Numbered from the stretch's first letter, positions 22,487 through 34,505 are shown. The stretch is DNA of 64,000 nt from Carya illinoinensis (GCF_018687715.1 NC_056752.1:2666001-2730000), one strand, 5' to 3'. Program-made: numbers and translations. Notes: generated from the sequence alone by a model not told the origin.

Positions 22487-23833
22487 CTTGGTCAATTAAA
22501 TTGTACAAATGATTCCTAAACTTGGAAAATCGGGTGAGGTCAATAGGTGGGGTGAATAGTATTAAGTAAACAATGTAAGTGGCACTACAGCCCTACATTG
22601 GGATTCCAAAAAGTACAACAAAAATTATATATATTTTTTAATACTTTTAAATATTTATAAAAAATTAAAAAAATTATAATATTATTAAAAAAATAGTACC
22701 TTAATCACTAAGTTAAAAAAAAAAAAAAAACAAATACCCCTATTGGGATCCCTGTTGAAATTTTTATTCGTAGGTTTAACCTTTCTACGTAAGTATATAT
22801 CTACTTTTTTTTTTCCTGTATTCTGGTCCATCTTATGATTAGGTTGAATGATTGAAAAAGTTTATAATTTGACTAATTATTCTAAAGTTAAAATAATAAA
22901 GCTACTGCTATTAATGTCGATTTTTTATGATAATTATATATATAATATACAAAAATTTTATATATGTATAATTATTTTTATATAATTTTTGATATATTTT
23001 ATTAATGTAATTGACTGTATTATTTTTTTAAATATAAAATAATTATTTTAATTAATTATATTAATTATATATAAAATATATAAAAATAATTATACGTAGT
23101 AATTAATAAAAATAGTGACCTTTGTTTAGGAGCTCGTTTACGAGGTTGTTATAGTAATTAATTCCTTCACCGTTCACACGCCCTGGCGCCCACTTAGCTT
23201 TCCAGCTGCCATGCACCAACAAATTAGAATTGAGTTAAAAATATTAAATATACAATTAATTTCTGAGATTTGTCTTTTAAGTCAAATTGATACGTACGTA
23301 ATCCTCATGTAAATTAAACACTTGGGGTATCACTAATTTTATGTCAATTCCGTTTTTTCCCTGACATAAAATTAAAGAAAATGAGCAATGAGAGTCTTTA
23401 ATTACTTGGTAAAATTCGGGACCAGGAGATTGAGAAGCTGTGTGCGTCCAAAACCCATCTGCTGCATGATCTCAACATCTTCCTGTATCATATAGATGTA
23501 TAATTCAAAGAGATATTCCAACGACGTCGTTACAAACTCATCAAGAACATTAATTCCCTTCAACTATTTTATATCTACTTGATCTCAACAATTAGAAAAC
23601 GAAACTTGTTGCAATGGGATATAAGATACTTTTATTTTATCTTGTAGATAATTAGATTCCTCATACATTGATAGGCCAGGTAAATCTAAGAGAAACCTAA
23701 AGCCGAACCCCAAGTATATCAAAGAGTGAGGTCTGAATGTGCGCGGCATGCATGCGGCAAGGTTGGATGTATGTAAAGAAAGTAGACGGAGTCGTGGTCA
23801 TGAGCATGTGAAGAATGAGAAGATACGCGGGGT
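22487..23833. other. Unique spacer between duplicate copies
   Basis: Sequence found only once. It holds another MITE-family copy at about 22,575-22,765 (GGCACTACAGCCC start, TTGGGATCCC near the end) and an exon-like remnant at 23,406-23,484. Otherwise AT-rich with no gene. Confidence 0.5.
23406..23484 (-). pseudogene. Exon-like remnant of unknown origin
   Basis: After a CAG acceptor the minus strand reads EDVEIMQQMGFGRTQLLNLL, then VPNFTK and a TAA. GC content is above its surroundings and the residue mix looks protein-like. I do not recognise the family and found no partner exon. It could be the last exon of a lost gene or chance. Confidence 0.25.
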
Positions 23834-24164
23834 AAAACATATCTCACTAATTAATTAATGGTCGTGGTAGAACATCACTTATAATTAATTCAAGTTATCG
23901 AATATCTTAATAATTAAATTATTTATTATATTAGTTAGATATAATTGAAATATTCTCCCTAGCTAGCTACCACGTACACTACAACAAAAAACATATTTTG
24001 GGACGAAAATTTTCGTCCCAAAATATATCGATTTCGTTCCGAAAGATTTTTTGGGACGAAAAAATTTCGTCCCAAGCTCGTCCCAACATCACTGTCCCAG
24101 AAGATATATTGGGACGAAAAACACAATTTCGTCCCAAAATATATCTTTTGGAACGATTTTGAAA

Positions 24165-24535
24165 GTGACCGTTCGATACCGTTCGAACGATGCTTTTTTT
24201 TGTCACGGTTAAAATTCGTCCCAGAATGGCGTTCGAATGCTTCTCATATACCGTTCGAACGTCAATGTTTGTTTTGAACGGTTATCAAGATACGTTCAAA
24301 CGATCAGTAGAAATACGTTCGAACGTTAAATGAGACGATCGAACGGTATAAGAGATCGAACGGTGATGATCAACGTTCGAACGATATGGTAATGTCATGC
24401 GTTTGAACGGTTTTTTGAGCATCTGGTATCGTTCGAACGGTTTGCGAGTTGACGTTTGAACGTTACATTATCGTTTGAACGGCATGCCCATTAATGTTCG
24501 AACGTGACTTTGTCGTTCGAACGGATATTATTTTT
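24165..24535. repeat. CACTA left subterminal repeat cluster
   Basis: Dense run of CGTTCGAACG and one-base variants in both orientations, often extended to ACCGTTCGAACGGT. It mirrors the right-hand cluster at about 34,250-34,500. Such subterminal repeats are the binding sites for the accessory transposition protein in En/Spm (TNPA). Every unit contains two CpG sites, so methylation could control binding. Confidence 0.8.
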
Positions 24536-24714
24536 ATTAAAACCAATAATTATAAAAAAACTAAATAGACATCCATATTATTTGAAAAATATAAATTAAG
24601 AACTGTTTAATTACTCACAAAAGTTTTATAATAAGTGCGAAGAAATAAATAACCATAAAACTAGCATTGTTCATACATAATTAGATAATGTCATAAGCTA
24701 GACGTAAAAAACCA

Positions 24715-26220
24715 TCAGTTGGTTGGAGGCCTGTACTGTTGCATAAGCTGTTGCATTTGGAGTTGCATATCTCTCCTGAACTCTGCTTGTTCTTCTTCAT
24801 GTTGTTTGAGGCGCATCTCCATGTCTCCTTGTCTCGCCAATTGAGCCTCTAACTCTTGTTGTTTTGCAATCAATTCTTCAATTCTACGATTCGCATTCTC
24901 TTGAGCTATAGAGGCAGACCCGGAAGAAGAGGAAGAGGGAGAAGGTTTTACACAGCGACCCAAACCCCTCAAATATCCTGAACGTTCACCCAGAACTTGT
25001 GTAAAAATCTCAACATCTGTATTTGAGGAATTTTGATCTGACGCAGATTCAGCACGCAGGGCAACCATTTTATCCTACACATAAGATAAAGAGTTAATAT
25101 CATCATAAATATTCAAATATATTTATTTAAAACAAATTATAATACTTACATAATTTTCACGGGCATCAGGATGACTCCACTCTCCATTACGATTAGTATG
25201 TGATGCAGCATATAATTTTGTCAGATCATAATTGGCATCTGAATCTTGCTATAATAAAGATTTGTTAAGATATAAAGTCATTATGATTGATATATTCAGT
25301 TAACTATATACAAATGAAAGAATAGCAATACCAATTTTTTAGAGAGGCGGTGGAAAGATCTTGAGCCTGCATGATGAGTAATCTTCAATTTTGATCTATT
25401 TGTTTTGTTTATAGAACTTCGCTCCTACATAAGAATTGAAAATATTAGAAAGCGAAATTAAAAATAGGACTAAAATAATTAAATTAATTATACCTTATAT
25501 GATGAATCCTCAAACATGTCACAAAGTTTTTCCCAATCAGAAGGTTGCACATCTTGAAAAGGATGTTGGCGTGCTTCTTCACTATTCTCAAACTTATTAT
25601 AATGCTCATGACACCTCGCCTTATACTTGCGGAATGCATTACTCATAAGCTCTTCCACAGTTTTACGCTCCTCTCTCCGACCAAAATTTATTTCGAAATC
25701 ATCCTTACAGACAAAAGTTTGGACAAAAATATTATCATTTATAATATTCTAACTTTAAAGTAAAATAAAATTATAAGTCCAATTAAATTTCATTTATTAA
25801 ACATTACCAAACAACGCTTCTTGATAAGGTCCTTAACATCTTGGGGGACTTTCTTCCATGAACTTGTTGCCAAAGGTGCATAAGTTCGTGTAAGAGCACC
25901 CACATGCGATGCAAGCCAAGCTGCTGGTTGTCCTTCGCCTCCGGTATGTTCATCAAGAATGTTAACTTTGATCTTACCCACCTTACGATATTTTTCCAAC
26001 GTCACGCCTCTCGTAGTGCCTCGACCTTGACGAGATTGTACTGTGAAGTCATCATGATATATAACATTATAATCAATTTTCTATTATAATCTTAATTAAT
26101 AACTTTTATGACTATTAGAATTTTACCTTGTTCTGTAGAGTCAATCTCTAATGGTGAGTCTGAAGGAGAGCTAGGAACAGGTGGAGATGGGTTGCGCACT
26201 TCCTTTCTCTTCGGAGGCAT
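24715..26220 (-). CDS. CACTA accessory transposition protein, Transposase_24 type (six exons, 362 aa)
   Basis: Exons: 26,127-26,220; 25,808-26,040; 25,494-25,703; 25,332-25,424; 25,150-25,248; 24,715-25,074. They total 1,089 bp in frame with GT/AG borders. The start MPPKRKEVRNPSPP is basic. The middle has the plant En/Spm Transposase_24 pattern: RGTTRGVTLEKYRK, NILDEHTGGEGQPAAW, LATSSWKKVPQDVK, FRKYKARCHEHY, KLKITHHAGSRSF, then a serine run. The C-terminus (about residues 285-355) is a glutamine- and glutamate-rich coiled coil, suiting multimer formation. By analogy with TNPA/TNP1 it probably binds the subterminal CGTTCGAACG motifs and helps bring the ends together. It lies downstream of, and on the same strand as, the TNP2-type gene. 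Confidence 0.85.
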
Positions 26221-26294
26221 AATTTCAAAAAACTGATACAATATTCATTAAGTAAAATAGTGCTCATCATCACGTAATGTGAAAATATAATTCG

Positions 26295-29200
26295 TCAATC
26301 ACTATCTGTATCAGTATCATTTGACAATTCAGTCTCATCTTCTGTAGATAGTTCAGATGAATCAACACTTTGCTCAAGTGTCGCATCAACAATTTCAGCC
26401 TCAATATCTTCTCTATTCAATGGAATCATCTCATACTGGCTCAAATCCACAAACAAATTAAAGACGGGCTGACTCTCTTGGTATGCTTCTTGAGTAGAGG
26501 CATCATCTTCTTCTTCATCTCGCCCTTCTGCCTGAGGGATAACATCATATATATTTCTTGGAGCATATTTTTGTACTACTCGCCATTGAGTTCCCAACTT
26601 CGGGTCATCTAAGTAGAATACTTGAGATGCTTGAGAAGCTAAAATAAATGGATCATCCTCGTACCATTTTCTTGATGTATTAATACTCAAGAAATATTCA
26701 TCATCACGGACTCCAGTTCGAGGATTGCTTAAATCCCACCAATCACACTTAAACAGATACACTGCAAGCTCCCCCAAATATTTCATTCCAATTATATCAA
26801 CAATCACTCCATAGAAATCAATATTTTCTCCATCATGACTTCCCTCAACTAGGACACCACTATTTTGTGTTTTCCTATAATGATCTCGATCTATTGTGTG
26901 ATACCTACTACCACGAGAAATACATGCAGAATATCTTGTAGCCCGTCTCGATGGGCCACGCGCTAATGCATACAATTCATCTGATATATCGTTTGGATTA
27001 TTGGCATGCATTTGTACAACCTACATATTAAGTAAAACGTCTATTATATCAATAAAAAAAACAATCAATATTTTCTATTTGTATTGAATGAAGTGTCGCA
27101 TATGTAATGTCATTACCCGTTGTTCAAACCATCTCGGAAACTCCTCTTCATGTTTCCGGTCTATATCATTTACTCCTAGTTCCTTGAGCATGTTAATATG
27201 ATCACTGAAATTGATGATTACGACATGTATTTTATATTATTAGAATTTTGCGAAAGTAAATGAGCGAATACTAAATTAAGAAAAGATTAATACTTACTTC
27301 AAGTAAATCTCTATGTCAGGGCAATTGTTCAGCACGTACCACTGAGCTTTCTCAAACTCTCTTCCACATAAGTCATAACCACGCACTGCACCAAGTGGAC
27401 GTACTTGTTGGGAAAACACGGAAAACACATTTCGTTGTCTTGCTCTGTCAACGTCAAAGTTTCTTTCTGGCCGATCAAACCTAGTGTCAACTCCGTGGAA
27501 ATATTTGGAACAGAAGGTATGCCACTCATCATCAATATATGCTTCTGCAATTGATCCTTCTGGGCGAGCTTTATTACCAACTGTTCGTTTCAACTTCCCA
27601 AGAAATCGTTCAATGGGATACATCCATCTATACTGAACTGGTCCTGCAAGTCGAGCCTCACGTGGCAAATGGACGGCCAGGTGAACCATGACATCGAAAA
27701 ATGACGGTGGGTAAATACTTTCTAGCTTACACAATATGATGGGAATTTCCCGTTCCATTCGATCCAAAGCTTCTACATTTAATGTCCGTGCACATAAGTC
27801 TTTGAAAAATAAACCCAACTCAGTCAAAGCCACGCGCACGTCTCTAGTCAAGTACCCACGTATACCAATAGGCAAGATACGCTGCAAAAGGACATGACAA
27901 TCATGACTTTTTAACCCAGTTATTTTCCAATCATTTGTTCGCACACACCTTGTCAAATTCGAGGCATAACCATCTGGTAATTTAATTTTCATTATCCACT
28001 CACAAAAAGTAGCCCTTTCATTCCTTGACAATGTATACCACCCAATCGGCATGTAAACGGACGAACCATTTTCTTGCAACTGCATTTCCGGTCTTATTCC
28101 CAACCGCTTCAAATCCTTCCTTGAGTTTAATGTATCCTTCGTTTTTCCTTCAATTGACATCAATGTTCCCAATACGGATTCGCATATATTTTTTTCAATA
28201 TGCATAACATCAAGACTGTGCCGTAATTTTAACTTTGACCAGTATGGAAGATCGAAAAATATACTCTTCTTAGTCCAATTCAACTCAGAAGTAGCTCGTT
28301 TTCTCTTTCGTTGTTTTTTACCAAATTCATTACAACCAACATCTACAAATTGTGCAAGTAAATCTTCACCAGACAAATATGGTGGAGGTTGGCCCCATTC
28401 AACAGTACCATCAAACATTTGTGAATTTCCCCGCCATCTATGATCACCAGGTAGAAATCGACGATGACCCATGAAACATAATTTTCTCCCGTAAGTGAGC
28501 CATTCAGATTTAGTATGTTTGTTACATGTTGGACATGCCATTTTCCCCTTAGTACTCCAACCTGACAAGTTTCCATATGCTGGAAAATCATTTATTGTCC
28601 ATAAAACCGCAGCATGCATCTTGAACGACTTGCCTGTTGATGAATCAAATGTGACAACCCCATTCTCCCACAAATCTTTCAATTCTGCAATCAATGGCTG
28701 TAAGTGTATGTCTATATCATTTCCCGGCGATCTCGGACCTGGAATGAGCAAACTCATCATGAAATATGGATCTTTCATACACTTCCACGGTGGTAGATTA
28801 TACGGCATAAGTACGACTGGCCAAGTACTGTGACTAGTACTCATGTTCCCAAACGGATTAAATCCATCTGTTGCCAACCCAAGTCTCACATTACGTGGTT
28901 CTTCTGCAAACCATGTATGCTCCTTATCAAATTCCTTCCACACCTGAGAGTCAGCAGGATGTGATAAAATATCATCGTTTCTAACTCTGGCTGATGAGTG
29001 CCATATCATGTCTGCAGCTGTTGCACGTGACATATATAATCGTTGTAATCTAGGTGTCAATGGAAAGTGGCGTACTACCTTTTGCGGCACATTTTGTTTG
29101 TCAGATGTCCATCTTGACTCGTGGCATATGGGACATTCGTTCAACTGCTCATTCTCTTGCCAAAATAATATGCAGTCATTCTTACATGCATGTATTACGT

Positions 29201-29912
29201 TGTAATCAAATCCAAGTCCTCGTTTCAATTTTTTTGCTTCATAGAAGTTACGAGGAAGTGTATTATCTGATGGCAGTGCCTCCTTAAACAACTCGAGTAA
29301 CATATTGACAGCCTTAATTGATAATCGGCACATTGATTTTATGTGTAGCAGTCTTACGGTAAATGACAACTTACTGTGTCTTCTGCATCCTGGATATAGC
29401 TCACGTTGTGACTCATTCCACAATCGTGCAAAAGTATTATGACCCCCATCATTTGAACTTGATGTGTCCGTGCCACCTTCATTCATAAACATTCCCGCAC
29501 CGATGTCACCTAACATTTCTTCCATATCCTCATCATACTCATCTCCAACAACATCTGGTTGTACATCTTCATCGATAGCTTCTTCTTCATGTGGAGTATC
29601 GAATGAAGTTGGATATGGTTCCCCGTGTAAGACCCAATCAGTATAACCCTTGTCAATACCTTTTACAAACAGATGCTCTCTCACCAAGTCTATCTTATGA
29701 GAGCGCAAATTCCTACATGTATTACATGGGCATCTAATACGTCCATCACTATCACATGTACCCAATGCAAACTCTAAGAATTTCTTAACACCTTCAGCAT
29801 ATACGTTGTAATTCTGACCCAAACGATCGCTAACTCGCATCCAACTCTTATCCATGCTGACTATCTTCATTATAAACAAGCACGTGTGCATCAACAAACA
29901 AGCATGTATCAT
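26295..29912 (-). CDS. CACTA TNP2-type transposase with DUF4218 and DUF4216 regions (three exons, up to 1,142 aa)
   Basis: Exons: 27,298-29,912; 27,117-27,204; 26,295-27,020. Joined they are 3,429 bp in one frame. The start may be the first ATG (29,912) or, more likely, the ATG at 29,853-29,855 giving MDKSWMRVSDRLG, the usual beginning of the transposase-associated domain. Order: that domain with a CPCNTCRN cysteine motif; acidic linker; TNP2 core (YNVIHACKNDCILFW, CPICHESRW, LATDGFNPFG, CPTCNKHTKS, HSLDVMHIEKNICES); DUF4218 region (LKSHDCHVLLQRILPIGIRG, RWMYPIERFLGKLK); then DUF4216 (VDIIGMKYLGELAVYLFKCD, FYLDDPKLGTQWRVVQK) and an acidic tail. The protein cuts and rejoins element ends in the nucleus. 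No stop or frameshift is visible. Confidence 0.93.
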
Positions 29913-29939
29913 GTATCAATCAAGGAGTATGCCACCTTA

Positions 29940-32030
29940 CACCGGGTAGTTGGTCCTATCCCATTCGGAACTGTAAGATCATAGTCGCAAACCTATCCTC
30001 TATAATCTGTCACGCCCAACAAAATTTCGGCAGCATATCCCCATAGTTCTCCAAATATGCTCGTCTGGTTGTGTGCACCGACTTATCCATCGTCGATACA
30101 ACATCACCGAAACTGCATATCCGGAGAACAAGGGATAAATCTGCCAAAATCTTAATGCTGGACGTATAACAGATATAGCTCGATAGTTTGCGAGAATGAT
30201 CTTACAATTCCAAACTGTCCACTCTGGACAATTCAAGAGTTATCAATCTTTCAATTAAGGCGGATTGATAACTCTCGAACGGGTCTAAGGCTAATATTGA
30301 TGAACAAGCAATATAAGATATGCCAATATTTAACATGTATCAAACAAATAATTCAACATCATAAATAATTAAGTTTTGTAACAAATCTTAGATGATTTGT
30401 AATTTAATTCATTCTCATTTGATTATTTGAATCTTTTAAGTATTTAAGTATTATTAAATGTAGATTATATATATTTAATTTTTAATTACACTCCTGCATT
30501 TAAAATGTTAATTATTTTAACACTGCCCAAGAAATCGTTCAAACGGTGTTCGTGACCGTTCGATCTCCTATACAGTCGTTCGAACGGTACACGTACCGTT
30601 CGAACGGTTTACATCCAGAAATCACTCGTCTTCAACCTCCGAAAACCCCAAGTAATACAGTCCATATTACATCAAAAGATAGCAAAATATATGACTAACT
30701 CATGTAAGCAAACGAAAACACTTATATAAAAACTAAAATGAGGTCAAATTTAAGGAGAATACCTGATTTGGAGAGATAAAGCTTCAAAAATTCCAAACGG
30801 TAAAAACTCTTCACCAAACGGTAAAAACAACCTCTTAATCCGAAAATATAAGAGATTGATAGGAGTTTGTAATATTTGAGGGCTAGATTGAAGAATAATG
30901 GCGTTGGTTGGAACAAAATGAGCGTGGGAGTGATGCTCGGTCGACTGAAACGAGTCCGAGATTGTGAGGTTCTGTCGTGTAAATGCAGAACATTGCCGTT
31001 CGAACGGTTGTTTAATGAACGTTCGAACGTCAAATCGACTAGCGGGAAAAATTTCCCCCGCCGATTTGACGTTCGAACGTGAAAATATACGTTCGAAGGC
31101 TAATAATTAACGTTCGAACGGTTATATTATACCGTTCAAACGTCAAATCGATTAGCAGGAATAATTTCCCCCGCTAATTTAACGTTCGAACGTTAATATA
31201 AACGTTCGAACGTACTATTAAACGTTTGAACGCCAATAGTAAACCGTTCGAACGTTTAATTATATTGTTGCTTATTGTATTTTTTTTGCACTATACCTTT
31301 AAATATAATAATTTCTAAATATACTATAGTTTAGAGCCATAGTAATATAACTATATAATATATAATCAAACATATATTATATAGTTTAGTAACATATATA
31401 GTATAAAATATCATATTACATCTAATATAATCAACAAGTACTACATATATTAACCTATTATATATAACATATATATGGTATCATAGCATAGGGTTATATG
31501 TATCACATGCATATATATAATGTTTATTTCTATAATATTAATAGTAGATATTTAATAATAGAATATCTACTATTAATATATATAGTGTCATCTATACTAG
31601 TATATATATATATGTGGTACTAGTTAATATCACATATAATATATATGTTATATAAATACATGAACATGGCTTCATGTATATAGTAGTCTATATTATATTA
31701 ATTATACTATATAATATAACTTATACTATATACTATATAATATTCAATAGTATAATATATTTTAATTAAATATAATATAATATATACTATAAATTGCCAA
31801 AAAATTATATATATAATACATAGTGTTTAATAATATATAAGTGCATTAAATATATTGCATTTAATATTTTTAACAATTAAAATATATTATAATTGAATTA
31901 ATTATTATATTTAATATAATTAATACGGAATATTGCATTTAAATATTTGAAAACCGATTAATTAGGGATGGCAATCAATATTTAGTTAATTCGTTCGAAC
32001 GGTATAACGTACCGTTCGAACGGTACTGCA
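29940..32030. promoter_or_regulatory. Central divergent control region of the CACTA element
   Basis: A span of about 2.1 kb between the 5' end of the minus-strand TNP2-type gene and the TATA box of the plus-strand third gene. It holds CGTTCGAACG motifs at about 30,530-30,615, 30,985-31,255 and 31,990-32,030. Two long imperfect hairpins start at about 31,019 and 31,134, built from CGTTCGAAC, GTCAAATCGA and CTAGCGGG arms around a short AT loop. 31,260-31,980 is nearly pure A/T. The same motif as at the element ends lets one protein act on both promoters and termini; that role is inferred. Confidence 0.6.
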
Positions 32031-32038
32031 TATATAAG
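32031..32038 (+). promoter_or_regulatory. TATA box of the third CACTA gene
   Basis: TATATAAG directly downstream of a CGTTCGAACG motif, followed by a GC-richer leader. It is the only strong TATA box ahead of the plus-strand gene. Confidence 0.6.
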
Positions 32039-32165
32039 CCCATCCCGACGTCATTTTCACGCATTTCCTCCGTGAAAAAGCCTCCAAACCGTCGATCTCC
32101 GCCGTTGAACGCCGTCTTCGCCGCCGTCAACAGTGCCCACTCGAAGCCCCTACCTCTAACAACCG

Positions 32166-32808
32166 GTATTTTTCATTTTTAAAGCATTTTACCGTTTAGA
32201 TTTAGGTTTTTGATAGATTAATTGTTTAAGTTAGGGTAAACCGATTTATACATCAAAATAATCGGTAGATTTGCATAAATCCATGTTAGGAACATTTATT
32301 TAGGTTTCTATTGCATTTATTTTGGTGTAAAATCCAGGGAATCGAAGGATTCCATGGATTTCAATGGCCGAGTCGACTCGGCCTGGAATCCCGATCGACG
32401 AATATCGTTCGAACGCTATGCTTAGCGTTCGAACGTTATAACTTAACGGTCGAACGGTCTGTCTGTAACCGTTCGACCGTTACAGTAAACGTTCGAACGA
32501 TATAAATCAACGGTCGAACGGTTTGTCTGTAACCGTTCGACCGTTAAGTTACATCGTTCGAACGATATAACTAAACGGTCGAACGGTTTGTCTGTAACCG
32601 TTCGACCGTTACGGTAAACGTTCGAACGGTGTTTAATATTATATTTATATTATTAATATTGATATTGAGTGACATATTTATTGTTGATAATGTTGTTCAG
32701 AATGGCAAATATTATTAAATTGCTGTTTGTTTCAAACTACTGTAAATAGTTCTTTATTGTATTTTTCTTGTTAATGTTATATATCTAGTTTGTAATTATA
32801 AATTTCAG
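32166..32808 (+). other. 5'-UTR intron of the third CACTA gene, carrying a hairpin array
   Basis: Donor CCG|GTATTT and acceptor TTTCAG| lie 10 bp before the ATG, so a 643-bp intron splits the leader. Inside it a unit of about 64 bp repeats three times. Each unit contains a 37-nt inverted repeat (32,445-32,481; 32,509-32,545; 32,574-32,610) with arms AACGGTCGAACGGTT and AACCGTTCGACCGTT around TGTCTGT. CGTTCGAACG motifs separate the units. They may act as protein-binding sites or fold in the pre-mRNA. Confidence 0.65.
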
Positions 32809-32818
32809 GTTGATTATA

Positions 32819-34027
32819 ATGTCTACTTCTAGACCGGCACGTAAGCGACGCAATCTTGGTGAGAGTAGTAGTGGTCCAGTTCGGGAGAGGACAGTTTCAC
32901 TGGAGCGACCAGTGAAGATTTCTGATTTCCAGAGTCTTATCTGGGAGGGTCATTCATTGCCCTCAATATTCAGTGATCGTGGTTGGGGACCTATCTTGGA
33001 TGAACGGGAGGAAGCATGGGAGCCAGTCTCCTACATTGACATTGTTGCTGAGTTCTATAGAGAACTCGGCAGTGCCAGCGCAGATGATTCTGGGGCCTAC
33101 AGTATCACTGTCCGAGAAGTACCCGTTGTATTTTCACGAGATGGACTTGCTGAGCATCTCGGTATTCCTAGGCTGCCAGATGCATATCCGAATGTGGTGC
33201 CTAGAGAGTCTGATCCTTCAGTTGAGGCGGAGACAGCTGAGGAGGAGGCATCAGTTTATACTGATGAGGTCGATACCCTTGCTGATCACGAGGTGAGGGA
33301 TTTGGTTGTCGGTCCAGATGCTCCACCGTATGACGGGACGAAGAGCATCAAACAGGCAGATTTATCTTCTTTCTTTAAGATATTAAATTTGATAATTGCC
33401 AATAATATTGACCCTCGGCAGCACAAGACAGAAGTTGGCATTGATCGGACGAAATTTATGATACGGGTCGCTCGTGGCATTCCTATCGACTTGGTGGGAT
33501 ATATATTCGATAGGATTCGATCAGAATCTCGGTACATTTCGATGGATATACTACCATTCGGAGTCCTGATCACCCGATATCTACTATGTGCTGGTGTTGT
33601 GCCAGATGTTGCTGAGCGTAAACGGGAGCCGATGGGACCGATAAACAGCACCACCCTCTCACGCAGCACGGGACACTCGAGACTGCGTTTTCGTGCACAT
33701 GTTCCAGAACCAGTTGATCCTCACAGAGATGCACAGCCGGGAGATCATGGAGTCTCAGCTGCAGCTGCAGAGACATCTACACGGGCCGAGGCATCAGTCC
33801 ACAGTGTTACTCGTGAGGAGATGGCTGACATAGTGCGTGCAGCGATCAGCGAGCAGACATCAGCAGTGATCGATGCAGTGCGTATGGAGATCCATTCTGC
33901 TGTGTCTGAGCTTCGTACAGAGTTTGCTGCCATGTCTGCGACTCAGGTCACCATCAGTACTCGACTGACACAAATAGAGGAACGTATAGCTGCAGTCGAG
34001 GAAGTGTGCAAAGACTTGGGGTCTTAA
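32819..34027 (+). CDS. Third CACTA-encoded protein, 'putative plant transposon protein' domain with C-terminal coiled coil (402 aa)
   Basis: The first ATG after the leader intron is at 32,819 (MSTSRPARKRRNLGESSSG), with a basic N-terminus that may be a nuclear signal. The body (about residues 30-270) has the layout of the family called putative plant transposon protein domain: FSDRGWGPILDEREEAWEPV, IVAEFYREL, TVREVPVVFSRDGLAEHLGI, an acidic insertion, FFKILNLIIANNIDPRQHKT, RVARGIPIDLVGYIFDRI, DILPFGVLITRYLLCAGVV. The C-terminal third is Ala-rich and predicted coiled coil (SAVSELRTEFAAMSATQ, ISTRLTQIEERIAAVEE). It runs opposite to the other two genes from its own promoter. No catalytic motif is visible; a structural or DNA-binding role is inferred. 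The domain also occurs in retrotransposons, so it may have been captured. Confidence 0.75.
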   Translation: MSTSRPARKRRNLGESSSGPVRERTVSLERPVKISDFQSLIWEGHSLPSIFSDRGWGPILDEREEAWEPVSYIDIVAEFYRELGSASADDSGAYSITVREVPVVFSRDGLAEHLGIPRLPDAYPNVVPRESDPSVEAETAEEEASVYTDEVDTLADHEVRDLVVGPDAPPYDGTKSIKQADLSSFFKILNLIIANNIDPRQHKTEVGIDRTKFMIRVARGIPIDLVGYIFDRIRSESRYISMDILPFGVLITRYLLCAGVVPDVAERKREPMGPINSTTLSRSTGHSRLRFRAHVPEPVDPHRDAQPGDHGVSAAAAETSTRAEASVHSVTREEMADIVRAAISEQTSAVIDAVRMEIHSAVSELRTEFAAMSATQVTISTRLTQIEERIAAVEEVCKDLGS

Positions 34028-34249
34028 TTACTTTATGATAAATTTTATTTATTTATTTCCTGTTTTTTGTATGGACAATATTTTGTGTTTTGTAAATTCA
34101 GTATTTAAGTTATATGCAATGGTATTGTTTTATATTTTCTAAACTAATTCTTAATTTAGATTATTCATATTATTTAATTAACCAATTTTTTATAATTACT
34201 AGTTAATCTAAATATAATTTGGCAAAAAACTTAAAAAATTAAAACTCTG

Positions 34250-34505
34250 TCACCGTTCGAACGATTCAAATAACGTTTGAACGGTGAATATGCATCATTC
34301 GAACGGTTAATATTAACCGTTCGAACGGTTTATCAATTTCCCTCCAAAATAATTTTGCCTATCGCGCCAATATTACGTTCAAACGGTGAAAATTAAACGT
34401 TCGAACGGTTAATCATTAACGGTCGAACGGTTAACTTATTTGGGACAAAAATATTCGTCCCTAAGAATACCGTTCGAACGCGTTCGAACGGTATGGCATA
34501 ACCAT
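34250..34505. repeat. CACTA right subterminal repeat cluster
   Basis: Run of CGTTCGAACG-type motifs (ACCGTTCGAACGATTC, AACCGTTCGAACGGTT and others) between the third gene's 3' end and the right terminus. The terminus itself has TTTTGGGACGA palindromes matching the left end. Confidence 0.8.

Noticed and set aside
29054..29287. Plus-strand ORFs opposite the transposase
   Set aside because: Shadows of the TNP2-type coding region; codon structure supports only the minus strand.
32810..32818. Start of the third CACTA protein at 32,810
   Set aside because: That codon is TTG and lies at the splice acceptor. The first ATG is at 32,819.
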